Positions 1-10,877 are shown, counted from the stretch's first letter. The stretch: DNA of 64,000 nucleotides from Asparagopsis taxiformis (GCA_030407315.1 JALQPE010001039.1:35004-99003); one strand, 5' to 3'. The notes: generated by a model from the letters alone, not told the origin. Numbers and translations are program-made.

Positions 1-924
1 CGTGACACCGCAGAAAACCAGACCGCGGCAATTTGTAATGTCATGATAGCCAGTCGCGCAAGAGCATACCATCAAGACGGTACACTGACACTCGTTTGAA
101 AGATAAACTTCTGAGCGCCCGAGAATAGGATGTTATCGAATAGTTTATTAAAGTCTGAATATTTAAACGGACGACATAATTTCTATTAAAATTTATTCGC
201 AAAACATGATTCAGGAAAAATCTATGGCGTTCGTTACAGTTATCAGACTTTTCAGTTTGTATTGGCAGTGGAGAACTTGTCAGGATGCTAATAACAGACA
301 ACCTGTCCCAGACACCGCCGCCGGTCACAGGACAGAAGATTATACTTAACCACTTAACCAAATGAATAAACTGAAGAAGGTACTCGCAAGAGACACAATC
401 TTCTCACAGAACTTACGTACTCAACTGCTGATTGTTATTTCAAATAAATTAATCAAGTTGAACTTCTCCGATCCCTGTGATGAGATTTGTGAATGCTGTA
501 CCTCCATTGCTCTTTCGCATAGTCCACGACCATGTAAACTTTTTCAGTCCAGCCTCCGCGCAGAGCCCTCGTAAACACGTCTGGGAAGAAAATGGCTATA
601 ATGAGTCACGTCCATTGTTCGGTAACTCGACCGGTATATTTCTCGAAGCGCACGAAATGGTTAGGCTAACTAGCTAAGAAACTAACCAGGTTTGCATTAT
701 AGAATTGATACCGTCGCCTGAGAAATTATAGCCGACAAGAAATAAATAAACTTCTGACGTATGGCGGCGTATGAAGTCGGTGCGCACGAATGAGATTCGG
801 GGAAGCTGAATAGATGGCCCTACGAGGGCGTAACGATCGCAGCCGCGCCTCATCTCCGGCCATTGCGAAAGATATACCAGAATATCGAGAAAATATGTGT
901 CATCATAATCACGATTAACTACAA

Positions 925-1596
925 TACGTCGAGTCCATGCAGCTGGTGTCACCGAATCGAGCCGTGGTTGGCACGCAATCCGGCCTGCTGTTACTCGTTG
1001 ACGCATGCAGTGGCGACGTTATCAGCATTGCCAGGGCGCATAGCAAAGCGGTGAACGCGCTCGCCATTGCCGCTGACGGATCATTTGTTGTATCTGGTTC
1101 GTCGGACGGCTACGCGAGAATATGGAGTGTTCAAACGTTGCAGCCGGTCGGCGAGGTGCCAATTGACCACGCGACATCTTTGAACGGCTTGGTAGTGAGC
1201 CGGTGTGGACGTCTCATGGCCTCGGCGGGGTACGACGGAACGATTCGGGTGTGCAATATATGCACATCGATGGGGAGTTGTGAAAAGCTGACAGCGCATA
1301 GCGGGATTGCACTGTCGGTGGTGTTCAGCGCTGATGGGAGCACGCTGTACTCTGGCGGCAGCGAGGAAATCTGCGTGTGGGATGTGGGCAATGTGGAAGG
1401 CGGTATCCGACTCGTAGGTAAATTGGAAGATGAGTGGATGCGGAATGTTTCGTCGCTGCGAATGAGCGCGGATGGATGCGAGGTGATTGCGTTGGCATCG
1501 CATGTGTTCGTGTGGCGGGTCTGTGGAGAGAGAGGAGGCGGGGGAGAAGGGAAGGTGGTGCGTTATGAACAGATGGTGGTTGGGGGGTGGGAGTGA
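925..1596 (+). pseudogene. WD40-repeat protein A, 5'-truncated copy
   Basis: The frame reads WD repeats with the blades RAHSKAVNALAIAADGSFVV, SDGYARIWSVQTLQPVG and YSGGSEEICVWDV. It matches the C-terminal half of the full-length gene at 51456-52754. Homology starts abruptly at the codon for Tyr in EYVESMQL (about 925). Everything upstream is unrelated, so the MFGFS leader and first WD repeats are missing. The first ATG (937) is an internal Met of the complete gene. The right-arm copy has the same 5' breakpoint, so truncation came before the inverted duplication. It may still be transcribed, but no promoter for it is evident. Confidence 0.8.
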
Positions 1597-2625
1597 TTGA
1601 GTAGATAGGAAAATTAAATTTTGAAGCGTTTGTGCGGGATATCGACTGTCGAATAGGAAGGTAGGAAAGCGAGAAACAGCGAAGAGGAGTGTGGCAAGTG
1701 TGCTGACAGAAGGATAGATATAATTAGAATTGAGCAATTGAGATGAGTGGAAATGAATTGATCTGTCAGAAAGGTGTGCAACAGTCGGGATCTATCCAAT
1801 AGATTTTGGCTGGAGGTTTATCTGAGGTCCAGCCGATCTATTCCACCCTAATTGGCCGCAGAATCGCTCTAGTGGACGCACAAATCCAGCGAATTGAACG
1901 ATAGAACTGGAAGGAACAACAAACCAGAATGCAGCAAGTGTGGCTGGCATCCTGGTGCGGTGACAACAGTGTTGTCTCGTCGAATCTCCCATTTTGTAAT
2001 TGGAAATATTCACAACTAATTGATCTCCCCGAATCCTTCTTTCTTTCAATTAAACAAAACATGAAATCATGATGCTCTGGAATGACTCGATCGCATGAGA
2101 CAGATACCCTCGGTCCATGCCACATCCGTATCGTACGTGCAACCTGGTTCTGCAGACTCAAACTCGAAGCGTTCACCTGTGCGACGCTGTGCAATCAGGC
2201 AAACAATTCTAATGCAAACCACTGTAGTCTGTCGACGCGTAATAATGTCTCCCATCAACTCTCACTTCACTCAAAGAATTTCAATCCCAGGCCACCAGTT
2301 CCTGACTCGCTCAATTCCGTCAGACCCAACACCTTCACAGTCTCCTTCCATGGCTCCTCCAATACCTTCCACGAAACATGCCGCACTTCCATCCGCACGT
2401 TATCTTACCTGTGATCTTACGATACTCCCTCTCTTCGTTTCTTGCACCTTCCTCTAGTCATGTGTCTCACTCTACTGAAAGCTCTATCCCTCCGTATCCA
2501 TTGGCTCTCGAAAACTTTACCACAATGAAATTTTCACGCATCATGCTCTCCCCCATTCAACTCTGCCTCAACACACTCAGCTATTCCTAGGACGCCCAGC
2601 CCCTTTCTCACTCACTTCCTCCCTC

Positions 2626-2635
2626 TACTTAAGTT
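2626..2635 (+). promoter_or_regulatory. TACTTAAGTT core-promoter-like element of WD40 B
   Basis: The ten-base element ends 99 bp upstream of the WD40 B start codon. The same element stands at nearly the same distance upstream of B' (20761), E (16195) and B'' (50424). It could act in place of a TATA box. The assignment is by position and conservation only. Confidence 0.45.
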
Positions 2636-2734
2636 CCCCAACAATGCCAATAACTGCAACCCACCATCCCTCTCCATCGCTCCATTCACATCTGCCATTC
2701 AGGTTTCAACACATCAAACAAAGTAACCAAAGCT

Positions 2735-3898
2735 ATGTTTGGATTTTCTCTCCTTGTCGGTCTTTTCCAGGCCATATTTTCCATTGGGCGAGCTCGAAGG
2801 AGCTCACCATCCATTTCCCCATCACCACAATCCTCCCCCAACCAAGATGCTATGCTGGAGAGCCCCATCTCTAACGCTCATACCCCACCATCACCCAAAC
2901 CGCTCAAGTCCATCATTCGATGCACGCCGATGTCACCTACGTTGACCAATGTCTTCTCGGTCGACTACTGGCCATGGCGCATGGAAATCGCCCACTCCAC
3001 TGTATCAATCATCCTCGGCGCCTACAGTGGTGAGTTGCGAGTGATTTCGCCCCACAATGGTCAGGAGAGTCACGCCCTCCATGGTCACGAGGACAATGCC
3101 ATTACTGCCATCTGCGTCGGGCAATCAGGCTGCATGGTGTCCTGTGATTCTTCCGGAATCGTCACCATCTGGAACAACTACAAGCTCACTCGCTGGTTCC
3201 ACATCCCCGGAACGGATTGCGAAGAATACGTCGAATGCCTGCAGCTTGTCTCGTCCAGCCGAGCGGTAGTCGGTACGAGGTCTGGCTTACTTCTGCTCAT
3301 CGACATGAACAACGGGGGCATCGTGAGCATTGCAAGAGCCCATGCGAAAACGGTGCGTTCGCTCGTCGTGGCCGCCAACGGATCCGTTGTTGTATCTGCA
3401 TCGGCCGATTGCTCTGCACGAATTTGGGATGCCCAGACGTTGCAACCAGTGGGTGAGGCACTCCTAGGTCACGACAAGTCGCTCAATGGCTTGGCTATTA
3501 GCGGGTGCGGACAGCTGGTCGCATCAGCTGCATACGATGGCAGTGTGCGTATCTGGGACGTGCGCACGTGCAAGCAGGTATTCGCCCCGCTCAGAGGACA
3601 TTACGGTAGTGCTCTGTCTGTGGTTTTCAGCACGGACGGCAAGTTGTTGTACTCCGGCGGCAGTGACCGAATCTGCGTGTGGGACGTTAGCAACCTAGAT
3701 GACGGAGTGAAATTCGTCGGTGAACTGCAGCACGAGCGTATGCGAAATGTGTGCTCCCTGCGTATGAGTGCAGACGGGAAATCGCTGATCGCACTGGCCA
3801 CGGGTGTGTTTGTGTGGAGTGTGAGTGGAAAGGAGGGCGTGGGTTGTAGAGCGGAAGAGGGGAGGGTGGTGAGGTTTGAACGACTGAATGTAGCATGA
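2735..3898 (+). CDS. WD40-repeat protein B (left arm)
   Basis: This 387-residue protein begins with a hydrophobic or amphipathic stretch (residues 1-18, MFGFSLLVGLFQAIFSIG), then basic residues and a Ser/Pro-rich linker to about residue 60. The rest is WD40 propeller sequence: GH...D and WD-type endings are seen at HGHEDNAITAICVG, VVSASADCSARIWD, VASAAYDGSVRIWD and YSGGSDRICVWD. The start is chosen because all full-length paralogs in the window share MFGFS. WD40 propellers are protein-interaction scaffolds; no partner or pathway can be named. Gene C lies about 1.1 kb downstream on the same strand. The copies at 19498 and 49161 are nearly identical; B differs from them at a few residues (for example STVS versus STGS). 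Confidence 0.85.
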   Translation: MFGFSLLVGLFQAIFSIGRARRSSPSISPSPQSSPNQDAMLESPISNAHTPPSPKPLKSIIRCTPMSPTLTNVFSVDYWPWRMEIAHSTVSIILGAYSGELRVISPHNGQESHALHGHEDNAITAICVGQSGCMVSCDSSGIVTIWNNYKLTRWFHIPGTDCEEYVECLQLVSSSRAVVGTRSGLLLLIDMNNGGIVSIARAHAKTVRSLVVAANGSVVVSASADCSARIWDAQTLQPVGEALLGHDKSLNGLAISGCGQLVASAAYDGSVRIWDVRTCKQVFAPLRGHYGSALSVVFSTDGKLLYSGGSDRICVWDVSNLDDGVKFVGELQHERMRNVCSLRMSADGKSLIALATGVFVWSVSGKEGVGCRAEEGRVVRFERLNVA

Positions 3899-5034
3899 GA
3901 GAGTAGAAGAGTGTAAATGAAAATATTTATTATTTGCACGAGGGTTTGGGAACTGTCGAATAGGGGTGGAGAAGTAGAAGAAACAGCGAAGGAGAAAGAG
4001 GCACGTGTTTAGTCTGCGGGCGGGAATGTGAGTTGTGATGGGTGTGGATGGAGTTGAATTACGAATTGAGGGGCGTGGAAACGAATTAAATTTAGTGTGG
4101 GAGATTTGGGAGATCGATCAATTAGAAACACAGCGGGCACTGTGGAATGGAAAGAGGTATCTAGTGAGGCTGAAAATATATTCCATTATAGGATACAACA
4201 GCCAATGCCAAGTGTAAACGTGTACAGCGTATGATCAAATAAATTCCCAGACACGACAACGCGCCCGACAGTTCCAAGATTTCCTGTCATACTCGTCGTA
4301 CTGCTTCCTCTCTGTCAGAAGAGTAGAACCATTAGCCCACATGTCCGGTGTGACGTATGTGGTTACTGCAGTACTCTGATTATATCCTAACACTCTCGAC
4401 AGATGAGACTCATCTTCAGAAAAGTTGAGGAATCAAACATAATCAATCGTGGTCAGCACCAGAGCCTATCTCATAGCTTAGCGTGGGGATTCACGTTCAG
4501 ATTGTCCTGGGTGATGTTGCATTTTGCCGAATGGAGTAATTTTACCTCCTCTCCAATTCCGCCCAAGTACTCCAGACTCAACGACTTTCCTGTCAGCTCC
4601 ATCATGTGAAACAGTAAAGCCGATACCAATCCACATCAATTCCTCTCATTTCACCACACACCATCTCCAATGCAATTCATCCCGCTCAAAATTTTCATCC
4701 CATAGTCTCCTCTCACCTCATTTCGTGCGTGGTGAACAACCTGTATCCCCTTTCGCACAAATTATCAAACCATTCATTCACTCAGCATCAATCTTACTGC
4801 CCCACATTTCCCATTCATGCGCCCCTGATTCGTGACGCAACCCTCTCCCTCCCCATGACATTCAGCACCCACCTAAATATTCCCATTACAGAGATTCAGC
4901 GTCGCTTTGCTATCCTTTCCAGTACATATTCAATATCCTCATTCCAATAGCCCCCGAGTCCACCCTCATCCACCTTCAACACTTCCAAACCCTCTTTCCA
5001 AAACTCAACTCCAGACTCTCCAAAATACTCCATC

Positions 5035-5427
5035 ATGAAGTCTATGCGCCTGGAAAATGCGATCCAGAAGGCCCGCTCAGCGGCCAGGGAAGCTTCTCGC
5101 TTCCAGCGCACCAAACGGGTGAGAAAGGCTGCTGGCAAAGCCGAGAAAAGAGCCACTAGGCTCCTCACAAAACATCTGCAATCCATGCAGTTGTCGTTTG
5201 CGGAGTGGAGCAAGGAACTCGAGGTCTGCCATGCAGACTATGCCAGGCTAAAGCAACAAGCCGGCAAGGAATGCAACAAAAGTGACATGGTCCTAGAGTT
5301 TGACCTTTCGCTTGCCTCCTACAAAAGAGTGCTGGTGACCTTGCTTAGGAATACAGCAGAGGTGGAAGAAGGGTGTGCTGCACTAGGTGGATTGTGCTCA
5401 GCTATGCAATCAGCTTCCGTTGAATAG
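5035..5427 (+). CDS. Small basic helical protein C (left arm)
   Basis: This 130-residue protein is of unrecognised family. Residues 1-50 are strongly basic and Ala-rich (KARSAAREAS, KRVRKAAGKAEKRATR), so a charged helix is likely. The second half has a conserved core (EWSKELEVCHADYARLK, DLSLASYKRVLVTLLRN, AEVEEGC). No signal peptide or membrane segment is visible. It is a clear paralog of D at 5969 and 13470, and an almost identical copy lies at 18069-18461 (one visible change: SKE to SME). An AATAAA-like signal follows the stop within 30 bp. A basic helical protein of this size could bind nucleic acid or a scaffold such as the neighbouring WD40 protein, but nothing in the sequence proves either. 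Confidence 0.7.
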   Translation: MKSMRLENAIQKARSAAREASRFQRTKRVRKAAGKAEKRATRLLTKHLQSMQLSFAEWSKELEVCHADYARLKQQAGKECNKSDMVLEFDLSLASYKRVLVTLLRNTAEVEEGCAALGGLCSAMQSASVE

Positions 5428-5968
5428 CTTGGTGTTTATAAATAATAAAAGGAACAATCAAACTCCAACTTTTCTGTGCCATGTGCTGCTGTTCTTTATT
5501 AGATTGGACTAGTTGAGTGTGGTTTTAGAATAGCAAGGGAGTTCAGAGTCCCCGTGGCGGGGAAACGCATGTGACGCTGGAGTTTGGATGGGTGGTAGGT
5601 AGTGTCGGGTTCTAATCTTGCGTTTTGTATCTCCATTAAATCTGAACAGGTTGATTACTTACGGCGATCCATACACAAACTGTCTTTACTCTATCGAATG
5701 GAATCGACATATTCACAGAACGTGAAACACAGCGTCAATATTACGGCTGATAATTCACAGCCCTACACGCAATCCCTCTCCCATTCTTTCCCCTTCCCTA
5801 TTGCATTACGCATTCTCAAAACATTCCTTCCGCGCGACCGCCTCGACAACGAAACGGTACTTATACCCACCACCCAAGACCGTCCAAGATCCAAAAGTCG
5901 CACCCCCACCCCCACTGTCAAAGCACTCTTCACACTCATCCGCACCCAAACTTCACAACTACCACACA

Positions 5969-6318
5969 ATGTCGCCACGCCTCAACAAAGCCATCCAAAA
6001 AGCCCGGATAGCGGCAAGGGAAGCGTCACTCTCTCCACACAGCAAGCGTGTGAGGAAAGCTGCCAGGAAAGCAGAGAATCGAGCGACCCGACTCGTCACG
6101 AAACAACTGCTCGCCAAACAGTTTTCGTTTCGGAATGGAGTGAGGAGCTCAAAATCTGCCATGCAAACTTTGCGCGGCTGAAGAGGCTAGCGAACCGAGA
6201 GGGCAACAAGTGCGACAGAGTGTTGCTTCTGGAACTTTCGCTGGCCTCGTACAAACGGGTGCTTGTGACCGTGCTGAGGAACACGGCTGAAGTAGAAGAG
6301 GGATGTGCGGCGAGATGA
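5969..6318 (+). pseudogene. Small basic helical protein D, frameshifted left-arm copy
   Basis: The reading frame starts at an ATG matching the intact copy at 13820 and encodes the same basic N-terminal helix (NKAIQKARIAAREAS, KRVRKAARKAENRATR). Near 6127-6130 the right-arm copy reads CGTTTTCGG where this one reads CGTTTCGG. The single missing T moves the reading frame, and the rest of the protein (EWSEELKICHA to AEVEEGCAAR) continues in another frame to the stop at 6316-6318. It is therefore a decayed copy, or there is a base error in the assembly. AATAAAA follows at about 6378, and the inverted-repeat arm ends there. Confidence 0.75.
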
Positions 6319-6544
6319 GGGATGCGTTTGGGTTTGAGTGAGGGTTCTGGCTGATGGAGAGGGTGTATATATAGGCAATAAAAATATCAATATTTATCTC
6401 TGCGGGTCTCGTGCTCTTTTATATGTTAGACTATAAAGAATGTTGTGCCTGCGCAGACACTAGAGTTGGCATGTCGCCTGGTTATATGGATATCCCAACG
6501 GAGCGGAGCCGATTGGCCAGGGAGGAGATGAGGGATATGAATAT

Positions 6545-9170
6545 TAGACCTGTAATCGGTTTGCGGTCTTTCCAGTTGAAACCGACAAGGTCCAAACCAG
6601 AGCAGTCCGTCATATCAAGAACAAAAATTGGTCCGATCGGTTTAAAAAGCGACGTAACGGTTAGTGGTCTCAATTCAGGGTACGGTCTAGTTTATCGGTC
6701 CACAAGCCCTGTGCGGGAAGTCGGATTAGACCGCTGGACCGTTTCCTCACATTCTTGAACGTTTCATTGTTCGACAATCTATTACAGCAGAGTTGAAGAG
6801 CGAAACGTGTTCAATGATAACGGATAGTTGAGCTCCAAGCAGAATAGATTCTTGTGCTCTCTGCAGACTAAACATAAAACAAATTTCATCATCTCCCGGT
6901 TTTCCTGGCAGAATTTACACAGCACTTCGTTGTTCAAAACATGAATTCAACATCGAACACAACTCTTCCACAGCCAATTTCCACGAGCTCGCAGTCGCCA
7001 CCTCGAAAAAAATGCAAGAGATCCAAGACCAGTGAAGTTTGGCAATATTTCAAGGAAATTGCCTGGAATGGCAGTGCACAAACTGAGTGTATGCTCTGCC
7101 GCAAGAAATATAGTCGCAAAACAGCAACCAGCACGCTCGCACGTCACATTTCAGAAAGTGCACTCCATTTCTGAGAGCAGTAGACAAACCAAAATATCAA
7201 ATGACGGGCAGCTTGTCAGTTCTTCTCCCCCTCCATTGGAAAAGAGACAAGAGAGTCTAACAAAACAGTTGTGCTTGTGGATAATCAATGCATCACTTCC
7301 GTTTGCTTCGGTTGAAAATGCAAAATTGTTTCCTTTCTTCACACCATCGATCCCACATACAAGCCACCCTGCCGTGTCACTATCCAACGAAGAGCACTGC
7401 AATACCATAGCGAAATGCGTTCAAAGATGAAAAACCTGATCTCCCGAGAAGCTAAGACAGTTTGTCTAACATCTGATGCATGGTCCTCGCGTGTATTTAG
7501 AGGCTACATGTGCATTACTGTCAGTTGGATAAACGACAAGTGGGAGGTCCAAAGCACTGTGCTTGATTTCAAACGGTTTGAGTCTCCGCACACCGGTGGA
7601 GCTACCTGTGCTCTTTTACATGATGTTATTATGGAATGGGGGCTGAGCGAAAAGGTGAAATCCATCACTACAGATAATGGGAGTGACATTTGTGCTGGTG
7701 TCAAGAAGTTGCACAATGTTCTGAAGTCTAGTTCTGGTAACAACAGTACATTACAGAACTTTCACTTTCGCTGTATTGCCCACGTCATCAATTTGGCAGT
7801 GAAAGAATGTATGAAGTTGGTTCACAGTGAAGTGGCTGCTATTCGGTCTCTAATCAGCTCCATAAGAGGCTCTGTGAAGCGCCGTGATATTTTTGAAGCA
7901 GTGAAAATCGAACTGTGCAAACCTGAAGTCTCATTACCTGGCTTGGACGTTGAAACCAGATGGTCTTCTACTTTCCGCATGATCAAAGATGCGTACAATT
8001 GCAGAGCAGTTCTGAATTCAGTTTCCAATCGTGTTCCAGAACTGAGAGACTCTGTTGTTTCTGATGGAGAATGGAGGAAAGCTAAAACTATCTGTGGGTT
8101 TCTGGAACTCGCAGCTAGTGTAACAGAGAGTCAGTCTGGCTCCCTATACGTGACTTTAAGTTTCAGTGTATTAGCTTACAATGCACTGCTCAAAAGATGT
8201 CGCATGGCAATTGAAAACGAAGATGGAATTCTAAAATCAATTGCTGAGGCAATGCTGGGTAAATTGGAAAATTACAAGGAGGTCGTTTGTTCTGAGATGT
8301 CTGAGCTGGCGCGAGCTTTGGATCCCCGAATTCCGGGGGACATATTGAGGGATGAAGAAGTTCTGCGGAGAAATATTAAACTGATGGATTTGGCGGGGGA
8401 AGGTGGCTACAACAGCCTAGATGGTAACCAGAATACGAGAAGTGAATCATTACTAGCCCAACTAATCGAAGAAGAGCAAAGCCCGCTATTGGGTCCATCT
8501 GATGAAATCAGGAAGTTTGTCCAGGCCACATCTGTTGGGGATCTGAAAATTGACCCTTTAGTGTGGTGGAAAACAAATGAAAGTAGGTTTCCAAATATTG
8601 CAGAGACAGCGAAAAGTGTGCTAGCAATTCAGGCATCTTCAGTAGCTTCAGAGGCATGTTTTTCAATTTCCGGTAACATCATTTCGCCCTCAAGATCATC
8701 CCTCTCAGATGAAACTATTGTTGCATCAATTTTGGTGAGATCATGGAGTAGAATCCTGAACACGTAACTAAACGGCTAATTTGAAACTCCTTTCTCTTCT
8801 CCATGGATTGCAAAGAAACAATATATTGAATGTGAACGAGCTAATCTGTGTGGTTTTCACTCAGCATAACCTCTATAATATCGTTGATACAACTATCTGA
8901 TCTGTAGCTGTAAGCATAATGGAGATCCGAACGTTCTGGTCTTCACCGTCTGGACCGTTTACAAAAAACGGTCTAAACCTCGCGATCCATCCGTCCATTT
9001 CCGAAGATGCTATGAAGCGCTTCAGTTCAATACCGTCTAACCGATGAAAACTGCTATCACAATGTTCAAGAACTGTTCAGTAAGCCGTCTACAATATTGA
9101 CATTCCGGTTCGGTCCATTTGATGCCCCTGGACCACATGCAAGACCAAAACCGGACCATGTACAGGTCTA
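6545..9170 (+). mobile_element. hAT-family DNA transposon
   Basis: The 2626-bp element is bounded by an exact 8-bp target duplication ATGAATAT (6537-6544 and 9171-9178), the size typical of hAT. Its ends are short inverted repeats: TAGACCTGTA at the left, TACAGGTCTA at the right, with similar but imperfect sequence further in. Inside are a BED-type zinc finger and a hAT transposase core on the + strand. It sits within one LTR of the TRIM-like element. Sub-terminal sequences contain several GGTCTA or GGTCCG-like motifs, which in hAT elements are often transposase binding sites. Confidence 0.9.
6941..8767 (+). pseudogene. hAT transposase, frame disrupted
   Basis: Residues from 6941 read a BED zinc finger (WQYF, then CMLC and HISESALH) that stops at 7174. 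The homologous reading continues in a second frame to 7430 and in a third frame, equal to the first, from 7415 to 8767 (450 residues). That last part has the expected hAT motifs: LTSDAWSS, SITTDNGSDIC, CIAHVINLAVKE, VETRWSST, and the C-terminal dimerisation block DPLVWW with SVASEACFS. Two frame changes mean either two frameshifts or small introns; no convincing GT-AG pair was found by eye. The enzyme is probably inactive as written. Confidence 0.8.
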
Positions 9171-9415
9171 ATGAATATCCCAACACGCCCCCGCTCCCTG
9201 GGCAAGCGGTGAAGCGGTAGGAGGCGTAGTAGCCTGAGGCGTTGGAGCCTGTCTTGAATAGATAAGAGTCTTGTTGTTGACTTGTCGTAGCGGGATTTGT
9301 CGTCGCTGTGATGTGATTGGCGGTAGTTGCGTCGCCGTGTTGAATAAATTATGATGCAGCGGTGCTTGTGAGAATCGAACTCACGCAGTCCGGTTAGCGA
9401 TAACGGCCCATAACC

Positions 9416-9492
9416 TGTTAGACTATAAAGAATGTTGTGCCTGCGCAGACACTAGAGTTGGCATGTCGCCTGGTTATATGAATATCCCAACA
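9416..9492 (-). repeat. 5' LTR of the TRIM-like element
   Basis: This 77-bp terminal repeat starts TGTT and ends AACA in its sense orientation. The same sequence lies at 6424-6499 with one visible mismatch. The adjacent bases 9405-9415 form the primer-binding site. Confidence 0.75.
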
Positions 9493-9497
9493 TTATA

Positions 9498-10877
9498 TTC
9501 GTTTCCTGTCGATGAAGAACTGATTGATAATTTGGTTCTCTGAAAGAATGAAGTCGCGATAGTTTGTAGAGGATATCGGTGACAAGTTTCTATGTCGACG
9601 ATTTTCGCGACAGCATAGCAGAGAGTCTAAATGATCAGACGGTCTTTTTAATGGAAGCTGGACATGACCGGTACAGAGTACGACAGCGACTTTAGTATCC
9701 CCATGACCTGGACGTCAAATTCGCCCCGTTGCCTGACCGCAGTCCCCTCGTATTCTCTTTGAAACGCGCTAGTCTAATGTGTGCTCCAGACAAAATTTTC
9801 TAAAGAAAGGCATGAAACTCTGTACAGACGTAGTGGCGTGTTTAGTACAGCACTGGAACTTGCAAAGGTCGCTAAGCATGGACTGTTCCGACCACATCTA
9901 CATTGACGTCCTCTGCTACAACAGAACCTGTGAAAACGGGTCCGTCTAATGCTCCATAATTGTGGATTGGGAATAACATTAGATTCGTACACGTGTCTAT
10001 CCATGCCGGAAACGTATAGTGAGAGGCACAAACGCGCGAAGAAAGAAATGAGAGAATCGCACACAATCGACACAGCGATTGATTATTTTTAATATATCTC
10101 GACACTGGGCGGAAGCACGTATTGAGCAGAGCAATTTCTACCAATCATATAAGAATTTGCAGTCCGACATGAACGCGCTTCGACCAGACATTGTTTCCGC
10201 ACCTGACCCATTCAATGGACGAAAATGGGACGATAACATCCTTCGTGGAAAACTAGAACCATGGACCACTGCTGGTGCGAGGAATTGCAAAAATGCAAAT
10301 AAATGCGCGTGGCGTTGCGAAGACTGTGGTCGGCGCTTCCCAAGCCCGACGAGCTCGAGCTCGCGATGGAATAGCGAACGGAATGTGCAGCGCGAGATCG
10401 ACGCGCGTATCATAAGTGAAAAGTTGACTGAGAGAATGTTTACAAGTTGGATTTAGGTTTTCGGGAGGACAACTGTCCCGCTACAAGATTTCAACTGTGA
10501 TCATATCGAGATTAGTGTGCGGCAGAGATCTCTGTCCGCTGCAACGGCGTTTCCTTCCACCGTGGAGATTGCCGTAGCAGACACGAACAATTGCTGCACG
10601 TTGCGTGGTAGATAACTCTAAGAAGCGCGTGCGTTCACCCAACGAGAAGGCATCGCTGCACGAGATATGCACAACACGACAGAAAAAAACAGGCCCAGAC
10701 TAGTTTCGCAATCTGCTACACACAGCACATACAAACATCGATAATATCCCAAGCGCGGTAGCGCAAACAATTTACTCACACACTAAAGCTTACCAAGCGG
10801 CAGCGCAAGATACGCGACCAACTAAAAGCCGTGGATTCACAAGCAAACGCGAGCAGAATCGAGAAGAAGCAACAATC
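9498..10877. other. Spacer with no supported gene
   Basis: Open frames here are short, overlap on both strands and have no recognisable motif. The longest, at 10079-10456 (+), contains one CxxC pair but no supporting context. I see no repeat or RNA gene. Confidence 0.5.

Larger units (their letters stand above)
1..6384 (+). repeat. Left arm of large inverted duplication
   Basis: This segment recurs in reverse complement between about 13405 and 43570. Matching blocks are 1-290 with 43274-43570, about 440-728 with 36338-36650, 728-936 with 27960-28172, 937-1640 with 21795-27960 (Gypsy inserted), 1640-5600 with about 17825-21790, and 5670-6384 with 13405-14122. The arms are near-identical by eye, with scattered substitutions and small indels. 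The inner edge falls just after the polyadenylation-signal-like AATAAA of gene D. The outer edge lies beyond the window start. The left arm carries about 150-180 bp (roughly 285-440) missing from the right arm. Confidence 0.9.
6424..9492 (-). mobile_element. Miniature LTR retroelement (TRIM-like), split by a hAT insertion
   Basis: The element is flanked by an exact 5-bp target duplication, TTATA, at 6419-6423 and 9493-9497. In its sense orientation (-) it opens with a 77-bp LTR (9492 to 9416, TGTTGGG to CTAACA). This is followed directly by GGTTATGGGCC, the primer-binding sequence used by Copia-type elements that prime on half of initiator tRNA-Met. About 230 bp of non-coding interior follow, then a purine-rich tract GGGAGCGGGGGCG (9186-9198). 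The second LTR starts at 9185, is interrupted by the hAT element, and resumes from 6544 to 6424. That LTR carries about 46 extra bases. Without the hAT it is about 435 bp with no coding capacity, so it would need enzymes from another element. Confidence 0.75.

Noticed and set aside
1081..1737. Antisense frame of about 218 codons over WD40 A, and similar antisense frames over every WD40 copy
   Set aside because: They are shadows of the WD40 frame, with composition typical of reverse reading, and they recur only because the sense gene is conserved.
9360..9415. T-arm and acceptor-like sequence on the - strand (GTGAGTTCGATTCTCAC then AAGCACC)
   Set aside because: No matching 5' half or anticodon arm is found on either side, so it is not a tRNA gene. 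It lies in the TRIM-like interior just after the primer-binding site and is explained better as part of that element.
10079..10456. 125-codon frame with a CxxC pair
   Set aside because: A single CxxC and no homologous copy or promoter; too weak to call a gene.
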